64,000 nt of DNA from Candidatus Nitrosacidococcus sp. I8 (GTDB lineage: Bacteria; Pseudomonadota; Gammaproteobacteria; Nitrosococcales; Nitrosococcaceae): contig NZ_OX241534.1 in assembly GCF_945836005.1 (NCBI RefSeq), forward strand, positions 868,001 to 932,000. The letters are read 5' to 3'. Below the pieces are notes generated by a model that saw nothing but the letters and a program-made list of their open reading frames with translations, ran no database searches and had not been told where the DNA came from. Of the stretch, positions 17,163 to 25,488 are shown one piece after another (the stretch's first letter is position 1; each line of letters begins with the position of its first letter). The translations under genes were made by a program, and so were the position numbers.

Positions 17163-17999
17163 GTGATTAGACTTATTTTTCCCTATTTATTGATTCCTAT
17201 GCTTTTGACTGCTTGTGGTGTGCACAATGCTTATCAAGGGAGATCAGTAAGTAGCTATAAAAAATCAGAAAAAGCAGCTACCCAGTCTGAACTTAAATTT
17301 GAACAAATTTCTACTGACCCCATTTCCGTAGCGACAATTAAAGATACAGGTATGTTTGGTATGGAGGGATTGTCTGTTATCGATCCTAATTCAGAAAATT
17401 TACCTATTGATGATAGTGAAGATGTTTTAAATCAGTATGATCAGCAAATTGGTCCTTCTGATTTACTCAGGGTCAATGTATTTCAGGTAGAAGAACTTTC
17501 TAAAAAAGAAGTGAGAGTAGGTAACAACGGTATGCTCTCTTTACCTCTTGTGGGTTCTATAAAAATAGAAGGATTGACTGCCAAAGAGCTTGAATCAGAG
17601 ATTACTGAGATTTTGGGAGAAAAATATTTACAAGACCCTCATGTAAGTGTTTCGATTATAGAACATATAAGTAAGCGATTTACGGTAGCAGGGGAGGTAA
17701 AAAAACCAGGACTCTATCCTATTCAAGGATCTACAACCCTATTAGAAGCAATTTCTATTGCTGAAGGAGAGGAGTACTATGGAGATTTATCCCAGGTAGG
17801 TTTAATTCGTACCGTAGCGGGTAGTAAAAAAATAAATATCTACAATGTAAATGCAATTCGCGATCAAAAAGAAGTAGATCCTGAAATTCATGCCAATGAT
17901 GTGATTGTAGTAAATAAAGATGGCGGTAAAGCAGTTTGGAGGAAAGTTACTAGATTTTTTGGTGTATTCCTTAATCCATCAGGTAATATTTTCCGTTAA
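17163..17999 (+). CDS. Polysaccharide export lipoprotein (OPX, Wza-like), copy 1
   Basis: This 278-residue protein starts at GTG 17163 and has a lipoprotein signal (LIPMLLTACG, lipobox LTAC). A low-complexity linker is followed by the Poly_export domain (QIGPSDLLRVNVFQ, LSLPLVGSIKIEGLTAKELE, LQDPHVSVSI) and an SLBB-type domain (RFTVAGEVKKPGLYPIQGS, NDVIVVNKDGG). OPX proteins form the outer-membrane channel for EPS and dock to the Wzc-type kinase at the left edge of the window. It is closely related to the next gene; 52 bases separate the two. Confidence 0.9.
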   Translation: MIRLIFPYLLIPMLLTACGVHNAYQGRSVSSYKKSEKAATQSELKFEQISTDPISVATIKDTGMFGMEGLSVIDPNSENLPIDDSEDVLNQYDQQIGPSDLLRVNVFQVEELSKKEVRVGNNGMLSLPLVGSIKIEGLTAKELESEITEILGEKYLQDPHVSVSIIEHISKRFTVAGEVKKPGLYPIQGSTTLLEAISIAEGEEYYGDLSQVGLIRTVAGSKKINIYNVNAIRDQKEVDPEIHANDVIVVNKDGGKAVWRKVTRFFGVFLNPSGNIFR

Positions 18000-18051
18000 T
18001 CTTTTAGCAGCATTACTTTTGATAAACTTTAGCTTAAGTAACTTATAATTT

Positions 18052-18831
18052 ATGAAAGTTATTTTTCTTTATTTACTTTTATTTATAATTTTACCATCTT
18101 GTGGTGTGAATAATAGTTACCAGGGAAAACTAACTGATAACTCTAGAAGAGTTGCTGTTCAATCTTCCGATCATAAACTTGAGCAACCTTCTACTAATCC
18201 TACTTCTATTACTGAAGATTCTAAAGTTAAAGCAAAGCTATCTGTTTCAGACTTAGCAAAATCACTTAACCAGTATGATTATCAAATTGGTCCATCTGAT
18301 GTATTAAGCGTAGATGTATTTCAAGTGGATGAGATTTCTGAGGAAGAAATTGTAGTAGATAATGGAGGAACAATATCCTTACCCTTAATTGGCTCTATTC
18401 AGGCATCTGGACTAACCCCTGATGAATTAGAAGCCAATATTACTCAAATTTTAGGAGAAAAATATTTACAAAACCCTCAAGTAAGTGTTTCCATTGTGGA
18501 GCATGTGAGTAAACGATTCACTGTTGCTGGGGAAGTAAAAAAACCCGGACTTTTTCCTATTGAAGGACACACTACACTTGTACAAGCGATTTCTGCGGCT
18601 CAAGGTGAAGGAGAGTTTGCAAATCTATCTAAGGTAGGCTTAATTCGTACTATTGGAAAGGATAGAAAAATGTATTTTTATAATGTACATGCAATTCGTA
18701 ACCAGAAAGCAATAGATCCTCAAATTCATGCTAATGATGTTGTGATTGTAAATCAAGATAAATTCGATGTATTTTGGGATGAAATGACTAGATTCTTTCA
18801 TATATTCATAAGCCCAACCGCATTTTTCTAG
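18052..18831 (+). CDS. Polysaccharide export lipoprotein (OPX, Wza-like), copy 2
   Basis: The 259-residue tandem paralogue of the preceding gene has a signal peptide with lipobox LPSC, then QIGPSDVLSVDVFQVDE, LSLPLIGSIQASGLTPDELE, the nearly identical SVSIVEHVSKRFTVAGEVKK segment (also in copy 1 with two changes) and NDVVIVNQD. It is shorter than copy 1 mainly in the linker after the lipid anchor. The match through the export and SLBB domains with divergent linkers shows an old tandem duplication. It ends six bases before the WcaJ-like gene. Confidence 0.9.
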   Translation: MKVIFLYLLLFIILPSCGVNNSYQGKLTDNSRRVAVQSSDHKLEQPSTNPTSITEDSKVKAKLSVSDLAKSLNQYDYQIGPSDVLSVDVFQVDEISEEEIVVDNGGTISLPLIGSIQASGLTPDELEANITQILGEKYLQNPQVSVSIVEHVSKRFTVAGEVKKPGLFPIEGHTTLVQAISAAQGEGEFANLSKVGLIRTIGKDRKMYFYNVHAIRNQKAIDPQIHANDVVIVNQDKFDVFWDEMTRFFHIFISPTAFF

Positions 18832-18837
18832 TTTAGA

Positions 18838-20232
18838 ATGGCAATCAAATATCCCTATCAGCAGCAAAGTTTACTTTTTGTTTATGATGCACTTATTATT
18901 TTTGCTGCTGCTTGTATTGCCCATAAAGCCTATTTAGGATCTTGGTTACTCCCTTCAGAGTATTATTTTGTAGTGGGCATGAGTACTTTGCTTACTGCTA
19001 TCGTGTTTCCTCAATTTGGTTTGTATGAATTTAAACTATGGCATAAAGATTCTGTTTTAGATGGATTTAAATCCATCATTTTAGGCTGGGGGAGCGTTTT
19101 ACTCACTTTAATTTTAATTGCCTTTATTACAAAGACAGGAGATAAATTTTCTAGAGGCTGGGCATTACTGTGGGCAGTTATAGGCTGGGGAGGACTATTA
19201 GCAGAGCGATTTTTTTGGCATTTATCCTCAAAATGGTTTATTGATCAAGGATTTTATCGAAAGCAAATTGTTCTAATAGGATCTTTAAAATCTAGCTTAG
19301 AAGTGATTGAACGAATTCAATCTTCACCTTGGGTGCGTATTGAAATCGTGGGTTTTTTCTGTGAAAATCCTGCTGATTTTAAAAATGAATTTAATTTACC
19401 TACTATAGGACATATCAAAGAAGCTGCTGCTTTTATCGAAGAAAAGGAAGTTAGCCAGGCATGGATTGCGATTTCTTTTGAAGAGGGTGGGCTAATCAAA
19501 GAGTTTATTCAAGATTTACATCACTCAACCGTAGATTTATGTCTTATTCCAGATATTTACGGCTTTCAATTACTTAATTACTCTACATCCGAAATTGCTG
19601 GGTTACCTGTTTTAAATCTATCAGCTACCCCTATTACAGGAATTAATATCCTTGTTAAGGATGTAGAAGACAAAGTACTAGCATTTTTCATTATTCTTTT
19701 AATTAGCCCTTTATTATTAATGATTGCTATAGGAATTAAATTGAGCTCGCCTGGACCTGTTATTTTTAAGCAGAAAAGGCATGGGTTAGGGGCAACCCCA
19801 ATAACTATGTATAAATTTCGTTCCATGCATACTCATAAGGAAGATGGTAAAGTAACCCAAGCAATTAAAGGTGATTCAAGGATTTTTCCTTTTGGTGCTT
19901 TTTTACGAAAGACAAGTCTCGATGAGCTTCCTCAATTTTTTAATGTACTAGAAGGAACCATGTCTATTGTTGGTCCAAGACCTCATGCAATAGAACATAA
20001 CGATGAGTATAAGCAGCTGATTGGGAGCTATATGCAGCGACATAAAATTAAACCGGGTATTACAGGGTGGGCACAAATCAACGGCTGGAGAGGAGAAACA
20101 GATACCCTTGAGAAGATGAAAAAGCGGGTAGAGTATGATCTTTACTACATTGAAAATTGGTCTTTTTGGCTTGATATTAAAATTATCTTAACTACCCTTT
20201 ACAAGGGATTTATACATAAAAACGCTCGTTAA
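18838..20232 (+). CDS. Undecaprenyl-phosphate glucose-1-phosphate transferase (WcaJ/PssY-like)
   Basis: The 464-residue polyprenyl glycosylphosphotransferase has four or five N-terminal membrane helices, a Rossmann-like CoA-binding-type middle domain (QIVLIGSLKSSLEVIERI), a re-entrant helix and the catalytic bacterial sugar-transferase domain: PGPVIFKQKRHGLG, MYKFRSMHTH, FLRKTSLDELPQFFNVLEG, SIVGPRPHAIEHNDEY and KPGITGWAQINGWRGET. This enzyme starts repeat-unit synthesis by moving hexose-1-phosphate to undecaprenyl phosphate. It is the last gene of the visible EPS block and meets the next gene head to head at its 3' end. Confidence 0.93.
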   Translation: MAIKYPYQQQSLLFVYDALIIFAAACIAHKAYLGSWLLPSEYYFVVGMSTLLTAIVFPQFGLYEFKLWHKDSVLDGFKSIILGWGSVLLTLILIAFITKTGDKFSRGWALLWAVIGWGGLLAERFFWHLSSKWFIDQGFYRKQIVLIGSLKSSLEVIERIQSSPWVRIEIVGFFCENPADFKNEFNLPTIGHIKEAAAFIEEKEVSQAWIAISFEEGGLIKEFIQDLHHSTVDLCLIPDIYGFQLLNYSTSEIAGLPVLNLSATPITGINILVKDVEDKVLAFFIILLISPLLLMIAIGIKLSSPGPVIFKQKRHGLGATPITMYKFRSMHTHKEDGKVTQAIKGDSRIFPFGAFLRKTSLDELPQFFNVLEGTMSIVGPRPHAIEHNDEYKQLIGSYMQRHKIKPGITGWAQINGWRGETDTLEKMKKRVEYDLYYIENWSFWLDIKIILTTLYKGFIHKNAR

Positions 20233-20258
20233 AATTAATTTATATTAATAAATTAATT
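20233..20258. terminator. Possible AT-only hairpin between convergent genes
   Basis: AATTAATTTAT and ATAAATTAATT form a perfect 11-base inverted repeat with a four-base loop, straddling the 3' ends of the WcaJ-like gene and the phosphatase gene. The stem contains no G or C, so termination activity is uncertain. Confidence 0.25.
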
Positions 20259-21040
20259 CCCAGCCAAGCAGTCCATTCATCAAAAAATTCTTTTTTTAAG
20301 GCAGCTACTGCAGATCGTGGTTGAAGCGTGGGTTTAAATACGGATTCTCCTGATAGGGTAGTAGCATAACCACCTGCTTCTTGCAAGATTAAACTACCTG
20401 CTGCATAATCCCATATTTTTTGCCGTCCATGAAGATAAACATGACCTCTACCTGCAGCGAGCCAACACCAATCAAGTGCTACCGATCCTAAGCTTCTCTG
20501 AGAGCTATAAGGAGGATGGGTGGCAAGTCGAGTGGCAAGATCTGGGGGTAATCGTTTTAAATCAATTAAACCGATGCCATTGTTGAGTGGTTCATGAGGA
20601 TAGATCTTTCCTAATACTTTTTCATTTATCCAAGCCCCTTGATTTTTTTGCGCACTAAAACATTCATCTCGCAATGGATCATATACTACTCCAGTTACGA
20701 CTTCTTGATTCATAATTAAGGCTAGAGAAACGCTAAAACAGGGGATTCCTGCAGCAAAATTTCGAGTGCCATCAAGAGGATCTAAGCACCAAACTCCTTG
20801 AGTGGTATCTGAGAGTAATTGGGTTTGTTGGATTTCATCCATTTCCTCACCTAAAAAAGCAAATTGAGGCCAATGAGTAGTAAGCGATTCACTAATTTGC
20901 TTTTGCATAATTAAATCTGCCTCAGTGAGTAGACTACCATCAGCTTTCCATTGACTTTTAATCGTTGCAAATCGGTGAGGGAGATTCTCTTGTGCCGTAT
21001 GAATAACGATTTGGCGTAACTGATCTAGATCTGGGCACAT
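20240..21040 (-). CDS. Inositol-monophosphatase-family phosphatase
   Basis: The 266-residue protein has the metal-binding signatures of the IMPase/CysQ family: FLGEEMDE, WCLDPLDGTRNFAAGIPCFS (D-P-x-D-G-T) and near the end KIWDYAAGSLILQEAGG. The length is typical. Members dephosphorylate inositol-1-phosphate, 3'-phosphoadenosine 5'-phosphate or related substrates; sequence alone does not choose among them. A PAP-hydrolysing role would suit the sulfotransferase nearby, since sulfotransfer from PAPS produces PAP, but that is speculation. It is convergent with the EPS operon. Confidence 0.88.
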   Translation of the reverse strand: MCPDLDQLRQIVIHTAQENLPHRFATIKSQWKADGSLLTEADLIMQKQISESLTTHWPQFAFLGEEMDEIQQTQLLSDTTQGVWCLDPLDGTRNFAAGIPCFSVSLALIMNQEVVTGVVYDPLRDECFSAQKNQGAWINEKVLGKIYPHEPLNNGIGLIDLKRLPPDLATRLATHPPYSSQRSLGSVALDWCWLAAGRGHVYLHGRQKIWDYAAGSLILQEAGGYATTLSGESVFKPTLQPRSAVAALKKEFFDEWTAWLGINLLI

Positions 21041-21118
21041 GGTAATAGCTATATTTTTAATTTATATCGAATAATGAATTATTAACTATGTTACAGCATA
21101 TAGAGATAAACAAAAGCT

Positions 21119-21161
21119 AAAAAAAACCCCGAAGCCCCTAGGAGGATAGAGGTTTTCGGGG
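21119..21161 (-). terminator. Rho-independent terminator for the DUF6607 gene
   Basis: CCCCGAA (21127-21133) pairs with TTCGGGG (21155-21161), with further pairing inside the loop. On the minus strand the stem is followed directly by eight T (A run 21119-21126). It lies 64 bases beyond the stop of the minus-strand gene ending at 21225. Confidence 0.85.
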
Positions 21162-21224
21162 ACTTACGTAAGTGGAGTTCTTTAAAACAGAGTCCAGTGT
21201 AAGTGAAGTGCAATTTAGCGTTAG

Positions 21225-21932
21225 CTATGGTTGTTTAGTTGAAATTTCTCTTGGATAAGGCTTGATTGCTGTTTCGCAAAATCCATCCTCAAGTCGTTCA
21301 TAGGTGATCCATCCTAATTCATAAGAAACCACAGTACCTGAAGCAGAAACTTTTTTGTTATGCTCACTTTGAACCCAGCCTTTAGGTGTAACTAATATCG
21401 AATTACTTCTATTTAAATGATCATAATCAGTGCGATCAAAACCAAAAGTGGCACCACTATCTCTAAAAGGTTTTCCAGCTTCATTTGCTGAATGACACGA
21501 CCATTGATTCATATTCCAAGAGGCAGCGCATTCGTATCTTAGTTTAGTTTTTTCGCTCCCATAGGCATTACTTCGGATTTCTTGAGTCCAGCTTCCTGTA
21601 TTAGAATTGTATCTCCATATTTCATGAAAATGGGATTGAGGTTCTTTTTTCTCTCTGCTGAAAGTAACATGTTGTAGAATGAATGTGTTCTTTTCACCTT
21701 CCTTTTCCTTAAAGCTAATCCATTCCCTATTAGGATTGGCCAGTTCTTGCTTGTGTTGTTTAGAGAACATATCATGTGCTCCATCTTCAATAAAACGATA
21801 AGTAACATCAAAGCATCCTGAAACATTCTCTACATTTTCTATACCTTTAGGGGTAGTTTCTTGTGCTAAAGCAACATTTACTCCTCCTCCAATTAGGGTC
21901 GTTAATGTCAATATATGATGGTAACGTATCAT
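21225..21932 (-). CDS. Secreted DUF6607-family protein, probably iron/heme-regulated
   Basis: The 235-residue protein has a signal peptide (ILTLTTLIGGGVNVALA) and matches what I remember of DUF6607: VSGCFDVTYRF near the mature N-terminus, ILQHVTF, WRYN, SWTQEI, RTDYDHLNRSN, GWVQSEHNKKV and ITYERLEDGFC. The function of DUF6607 is not known. It follows the TonB-dependent receptor on the same strand after 79 bases, and a strong Fur-box-like palindrome lies in that gap, so it is probably part of an iron-responsive unit, perhaps with its own promoter. Family assignment is from pattern memory only. Confidence 0.7.
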   Translation of the reverse strand: MIRYHHILTLTTLIGGGVNVALAQETTPKGIENVENVSGCFDVTYRFIEDGAHDMFSKQHKQELANPNREWISFKEKEGEKNTFILQHVTFSREKKEPQSHFHEIWRYNSNTGSWTQEIRSNAYGSEKTKLRYECAASWNMNQWSCHSANEAGKPFRDSGATFGFDRTDYDHLNRSNSILVTPKGWVQSEHNKKVSASGTVVSYELGWITYERLEDGFCETAIKPYPREISTKQP

Positions 21933-21987
21933 GATAGCTCCTATATTTTATTTATCTTGAATTAAAATATCAAATAACAATTAAAAT

Positions 21988-22006
21988 GTAAATGATAATC
22001 ATTAAT
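21988..22006. promoter_or_regulatory. Fur-box-like operator upstream of the DUF6607 gene
   Basis: GTAAATGATAATCATTAAT matches 15 of 19 positions of the Fur consensus GATAATGATAATCATTATC, including the whole ATGATAATCATTA core. It lies 56-74 bases before the minus-strand start at 21932 and just after the stop of the receptor gene, as expected for an iron-repressed promoter. Confidence 0.75.
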
Positions 22007-22011
22007 ATTTT

Positions 22012-24375
22012 TTAAAAAATAAACTGTAAAGTACCACTAAAATTCCGACCTGGCATGGTAAACCGGTCAACAGGCAATCCACCAGTTCCTGCATCATTAG
22101 CCCCATTACCGTTAAGAAAATTACCAAGTACTCCACTATTTAAATTCCCCCAATCCCAGTATTTGGCATTGGTAAGATTATTGGCTCCAAAAAATAAGGT
22201 TAGATTTTCAACTGGGGAGTAATGAACAAAAAAGTCCATAGTGCCATATCCCGGAGGACGGAAAAAACTAGGATCACTCAATTTATAGTGCCGCTCAACT
22301 AACGTACCTACTAATTGAGCACCCCATTTAGATGTGGTGTAATCAAGGCTAGCAACTAACTTAGCCGGATCAACTGTATTGAGCGGTGAATAAAAATCAT
22401 TTCCAGGCTCAATAAGCTCGCCCACAGCTTTAACCGCATTGCCTCGTAAAGACCAATTTCTTAGCGAATCATGAAAAGTACCTAGCTGTAGTAGTCCACT
22501 TAATTCAATCCCTTTAATCCACGCTTGGGAGGCGTTGACTGCTTGAAAAAATAAATTTGTACCTCCACCAGGCACCGTTTGAGATGCCCATGGAGGTACT
22601 TGGGAAGGGGACAGGGCATAGCCCTGCCATATAAAGTTGTCATAGCGGTTATAGTATGCAGTTGCATTAAACCAACCTACGTGTCCTTCTCCTCGTACAC
22701 CAATTTCCATATTATGGCTGGTTTCCGCTTTGATATTTGGGTTGGGTAAAAACCCGATATTAAATCCAGGTCCTGCTTGTTCACTCCATCCTCCAGCGAT
22801 ATCGCTAAACAGTGGGGCTCTGAATCCATCGGCGTAGTTAGTATAAATACTAAATTCCTTGGTAAAGTGCCAGATAGCACCTAGTTTTGGCGAGAGATGG
22901 TTGACATTATAATCCTGCTTTGCAAATACAGGGTTGAAACGTTGGTATAGCGGATCATCTTCTGGCTGATAACTATAGTATTCTTCTCTTAGTCCCGGGG
23001 TAATGACTAAGCTGCGATCAAATAATTCAATTTTATACTCTCCAAATAGGGCATAGCGGTAAGTATTACTTTCAGGAATTAGATGCATAGGATAGTTACC
23101 TGGTAGAAATGCTCGACCACTACCTACTTCTCCAGTTGTTTTATTGACTCCATAGCCTGTTGCATTGGACTGGGTATTTGTAACCCATATTTGGGTCCCA
23201 TAACTCAATTGATGATGAATTGGGCTCTGCTGCTCGTTATCATCAAGTGTTTTAGTCGCTACAAGTTTACCTCCTATTATTGTTTGCCTAAGTGGCATAG
23301 TATGAAAAAATCGATCAGTCGTTGCTGAATCAGTTTGAAGATCATTAATTGTTTGGCTTTGTTGCCAATAAGCCGTCCAATCTAGTTTATTAGCAAAAAT
23401 AGAATCTAATTGCTGAAATTCTTGCCCTGCACTACCACGAATTCGAGTACTGCTGTCTTGGGAATTATAAAAATTCGGGGTAAATCCTGCCCGATCTGGC
23501 ACTAACTGAGCCAAACCATCAGTGGTGGTATATTGTTGTAATACATCAAAAATTGCAAAATCTTTACGATTATTATCTGAATTATGTACGTATTTGGCAT
23601 TTAAACTCTCAATATGATAGTGCATGGGATCAATTAAGGTACGGCTAGCCCCTGTTCCTCCTACCGTGCCCATATTGCTCATTTGGTGACCTGTACGATA
23701 ATTTCCCGTGAGTAGAAAACCATGCTCTTGGTTACCTGCAGCAAGGGATGCAGTGGTGGAAAAGCTACCATCCACATTCGTATACTGTTGTTTAATAAAT
23801 CCAGAGGCTAGCTGACCGGGTTTTAAATAATCAACTGGATCTTTTGTTCTAAGTAATACAGAGCCCCCTAAAGCAAAGGAAGGGTATAAAGCAGAGGCAG
23901 GACCTCGAATAATATCAACGTCTTTAAGTTGATCTAGGTTAATAAAATCCCGTCCACCACGCATAGTACCGCTAATATCACCCCCAAAAGAATCTGCCAT
24001 AGGTACCCCGTCTATTTCCATATAGGTGCGATTACCGGACAGTCCTCTAATATTAAAGCTATCTAAGCCAAATCGACCTGCTGTACCAATTGCAGATACA
24101 CCCGGCTCAAAACGAACAAGGTCACGAATAGTAAGATCCATTTGTTGATCCATTTGGCTACGACCGATAGTAGAGGTTGTTCCGGGAATATCTAACTTAA
24201 TAGATGAAAGGGGGGCAGCTTCATGGGATTGAGCAGTGACTTTCATTTTAGAAAGCGGTTTTGCAGCTCGGTCACTTGTTATCTCTGAATCGTTGTCTTC
24301 TGATTTATCTGATGAAAATGCAGAGGCTGTTGTAAATGCAGTACAAATTATTATTGTTCGTAGTACAGAGTTCAT
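22012..24375 (-). CDS. TonB-dependent outer-membrane receptor, heme/hemoglobin type
   Basis: The 787-residue protein has a signal peptide, a short linker, a plug domain (TIGRSQMDQQMDLTIRDLVR, FNIRGLSGNRTYMEIDGVP, DVDIIRGPASALYPSFALGG) and a 22-strand-type beta-barrel ending in aromatic LQFIF. The motif GFRAP (FRAP) and NPNIKAETS (close to the NPNL motif) are typical of heme and hemoglobin receptors. It would bring heme-bound or chelated iron across the outer membrane with TonB energy. A Fur-box-like sequence precedes the gene. The MetR gene lies upstream on the same strand. Substrate remains a family-based inference. Confidence 0.85.
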   Translation of the reverse strand: MNSVLRTIIICTAFTTASAFSSDKSEDNDSEITSDRAAKPLSKMKVTAQSHEAAPLSSIKLDIPGTTSTIGRSQMDQQMDLTIRDLVRFEPGVSAIGTAGRFGLDSFNIRGLSGNRTYMEIDGVPMADSFGGDISGTMRGGRDFINLDQLKDVDIIRGPASALYPSFALGGSVLLRTKDPVDYLKPGQLASGFIKQQYTNVDGSFSTTASLAAGNQEHGFLLTGNYRTGHQMSNMGTVGGTGASRTLIDPMHYHIESLNAKYVHNSDNNRKDFAIFDVLQQYTTTDGLAQLVPDRAGFTPNFYNSQDSSTRIRGSAGQEFQQLDSIFANKLDWTAYWQQSQTINDLQTDSATTDRFFHTMPLRQTIIGGKLVATKTLDDNEQQSPIHHQLSYGTQIWVTNTQSNATGYGVNKTTGEVGSGRAFLPGNYPMHLIPESNTYRYALFGEYKIELFDRSLVITPGLREEYYSYQPEDDPLYQRFNPVFAKQDYNVNHLSPKLGAIWHFTKEFSIYTNYADGFRAPLFSDIAGGWSEQAGPGFNIGFLPNPNIKAETSHNMEIGVRGEGHVGWFNATAYYNRYDNFIWQGYALSPSQVPPWASQTVPGGGTNLFFQAVNASQAWIKGIELSGLLQLGTFHDSLRNWSLRGNAVKAVGELIEPGNDFYSPLNTVDPAKLVASLDYTTSKWGAQLVGTLVERHYKLSDPSFFRPPGYGTMDFFVHYSPVENLTLFFGANNLTNAKYWDWGNLNSGVLGNFLNGNGANDAGTGGLPVDRFTMPGRNFSGTLQFIF

Positions 24376-24388
24376 TTTTATTAAAAAT

Positions 24389-24407
24389 TAAAATGAAAAT
24401 AATTATT
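24389..24407. promoter_or_regulatory. Fur-box-like operator upstream of the TonB-dependent receptor
   Basis: TAAAATGAAAATAATTATT matches 14 of 19 positions of the Fur consensus. It lies 14-32 bases before the receptor start codon. It is weaker than the site at 21988 and lies in very AT-rich DNA, so chance matches are possible. Confidence 0.5.
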
Positions 24408-24449
24408 ATTTACATTTAAATATAATAAATATTTTTTAAAAGATCAACT

Positions 24450-25400
24450 CTAAAATATAGTGTGAAGAGAGGAGTGGGCAGGGGATATAGGTAGAATGCC
24501 CGATAGATTTTTAAAACAAGTCTCTTTGGCAAGCTGGGTAAAATTTTTCATAGCATGAAGTTCTTTTTCCTTAGTACGCACGGCAGCATATAGGGTTGCC
24601 CATAATCCCTCTTTACCTAAACTAAGGGAATTAACATCTCCTCGAGCAAGTTCATCGACAATTGCCCAGCTAGGCAACACAGTGACACCTCGATTACTTG
24701 CAACTAGCTGTAGAATCATTAGGGTAAGCTCTGCAGTTCTACGCCCAGCAGGACTAATCCTGGCAGGATCTAAAAAATGGGTATAAATACTTAGTCGGTG
24801 TTTTTCTACAGGATAGGTAATTAATATCTCATTTTTAAGATCAGCGGGATCAACCCAAGATTTCCCACTTAAAGAATGGGTAGGGGAAACCACCAATACC
24901 CCTTGAAATTGAAATAAGGGCTCATATCTAATATCAGGATGATCTACTGGATCAGAGGTAATGACTAAATCAATATTACCTCGCCGTAGGGCAGGCAATG
25001 GTTCAAAGCTAAAACCAAGGGAGAGATCCATCTCTATTTTGGGCCATTGGGTGCGAAACTTATTCATAGCAGGTAGAAGCCACTGAAAGCAGCTATGGCA
25101 CTCCACGGCAATATGAAGCCGTTCAAGTTGTCCTTGTGCCATTCCAATTAAATCTCGTTCCGTAGATTCTACTTGGGGTAAAATGGATGTAGCCAGTTCC
25201 AATAAGCACATACCTGCTGAAGTAAATTGTAGTGGGTGGCTTTTTCTAATAAAAAGAGGGCAATCAAAATAATCTTCTAGAGACTTCAATTGATGAGAAA
25301 TTGCTGACTGGGTCAAATGCAGATGATCAGCGGCTTTACTTACACTACCGTATTCTTGAAGGTTTAATAAGGTTTTTAAATGACGTAACTCAATGAACAT
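24450..25400 (-). CDS. metR: LysR-type regulator MetR
   Basis: The 316-residue LysR-type protein has a winged HTH at the N-terminus (ELRHLKTLLNLQEYGSVSKA, LTQSAISHQLKSLED) and a MetR-like effector domain: RLHIAVECHSCFQWLLPAMN, WPKIEMDLSLG, DLVITSDP, LLITYP-like ILITYPVEKHRL and LWATLYAAVR. The segment ECHSCxQWL is very characteristic of MetR, which senses homocysteine and controls metE, metH and glyA. No methionine gene is next to it. It is divergent from the phosphoesterase gene across 88 bases. Confidence 0.88.
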   Translation of the reverse strand: MFIELRHLKTLLNLQEYGSVSKAADHLHLTQSAISHQLKSLEDYFDCPLFIRKSHPLQFTSAGMCLLELATSILPQVESTERDLIGMAQGQLERLHIAVECHSCFQWLLPAMNKFRTQWPKIEMDLSLGFSFEPLPALRRGNIDLVITSDPVDHPDIRYEPLFQFQGVLVVSPTHSLSGKSWVDPADLKNEILITYPVEKHRLSIYTHFLDPARISPAGRRTAELTLMILQLVASNRGVTVLPSWAIVDELARGDVNSLSLGKEGLWATLYAAVRTKEKELHAMKNFTQLAKETCFKNLSGILPISPAHSSLHTIF

Positions 25401-25488
25401 ATTTATTTTTAAAGTTTAAATTTTTTTATTTCTCTAAATAATAAATTAAAAAACCAGCTTACTTTAAGATACTTAGGATTTTTCAATA

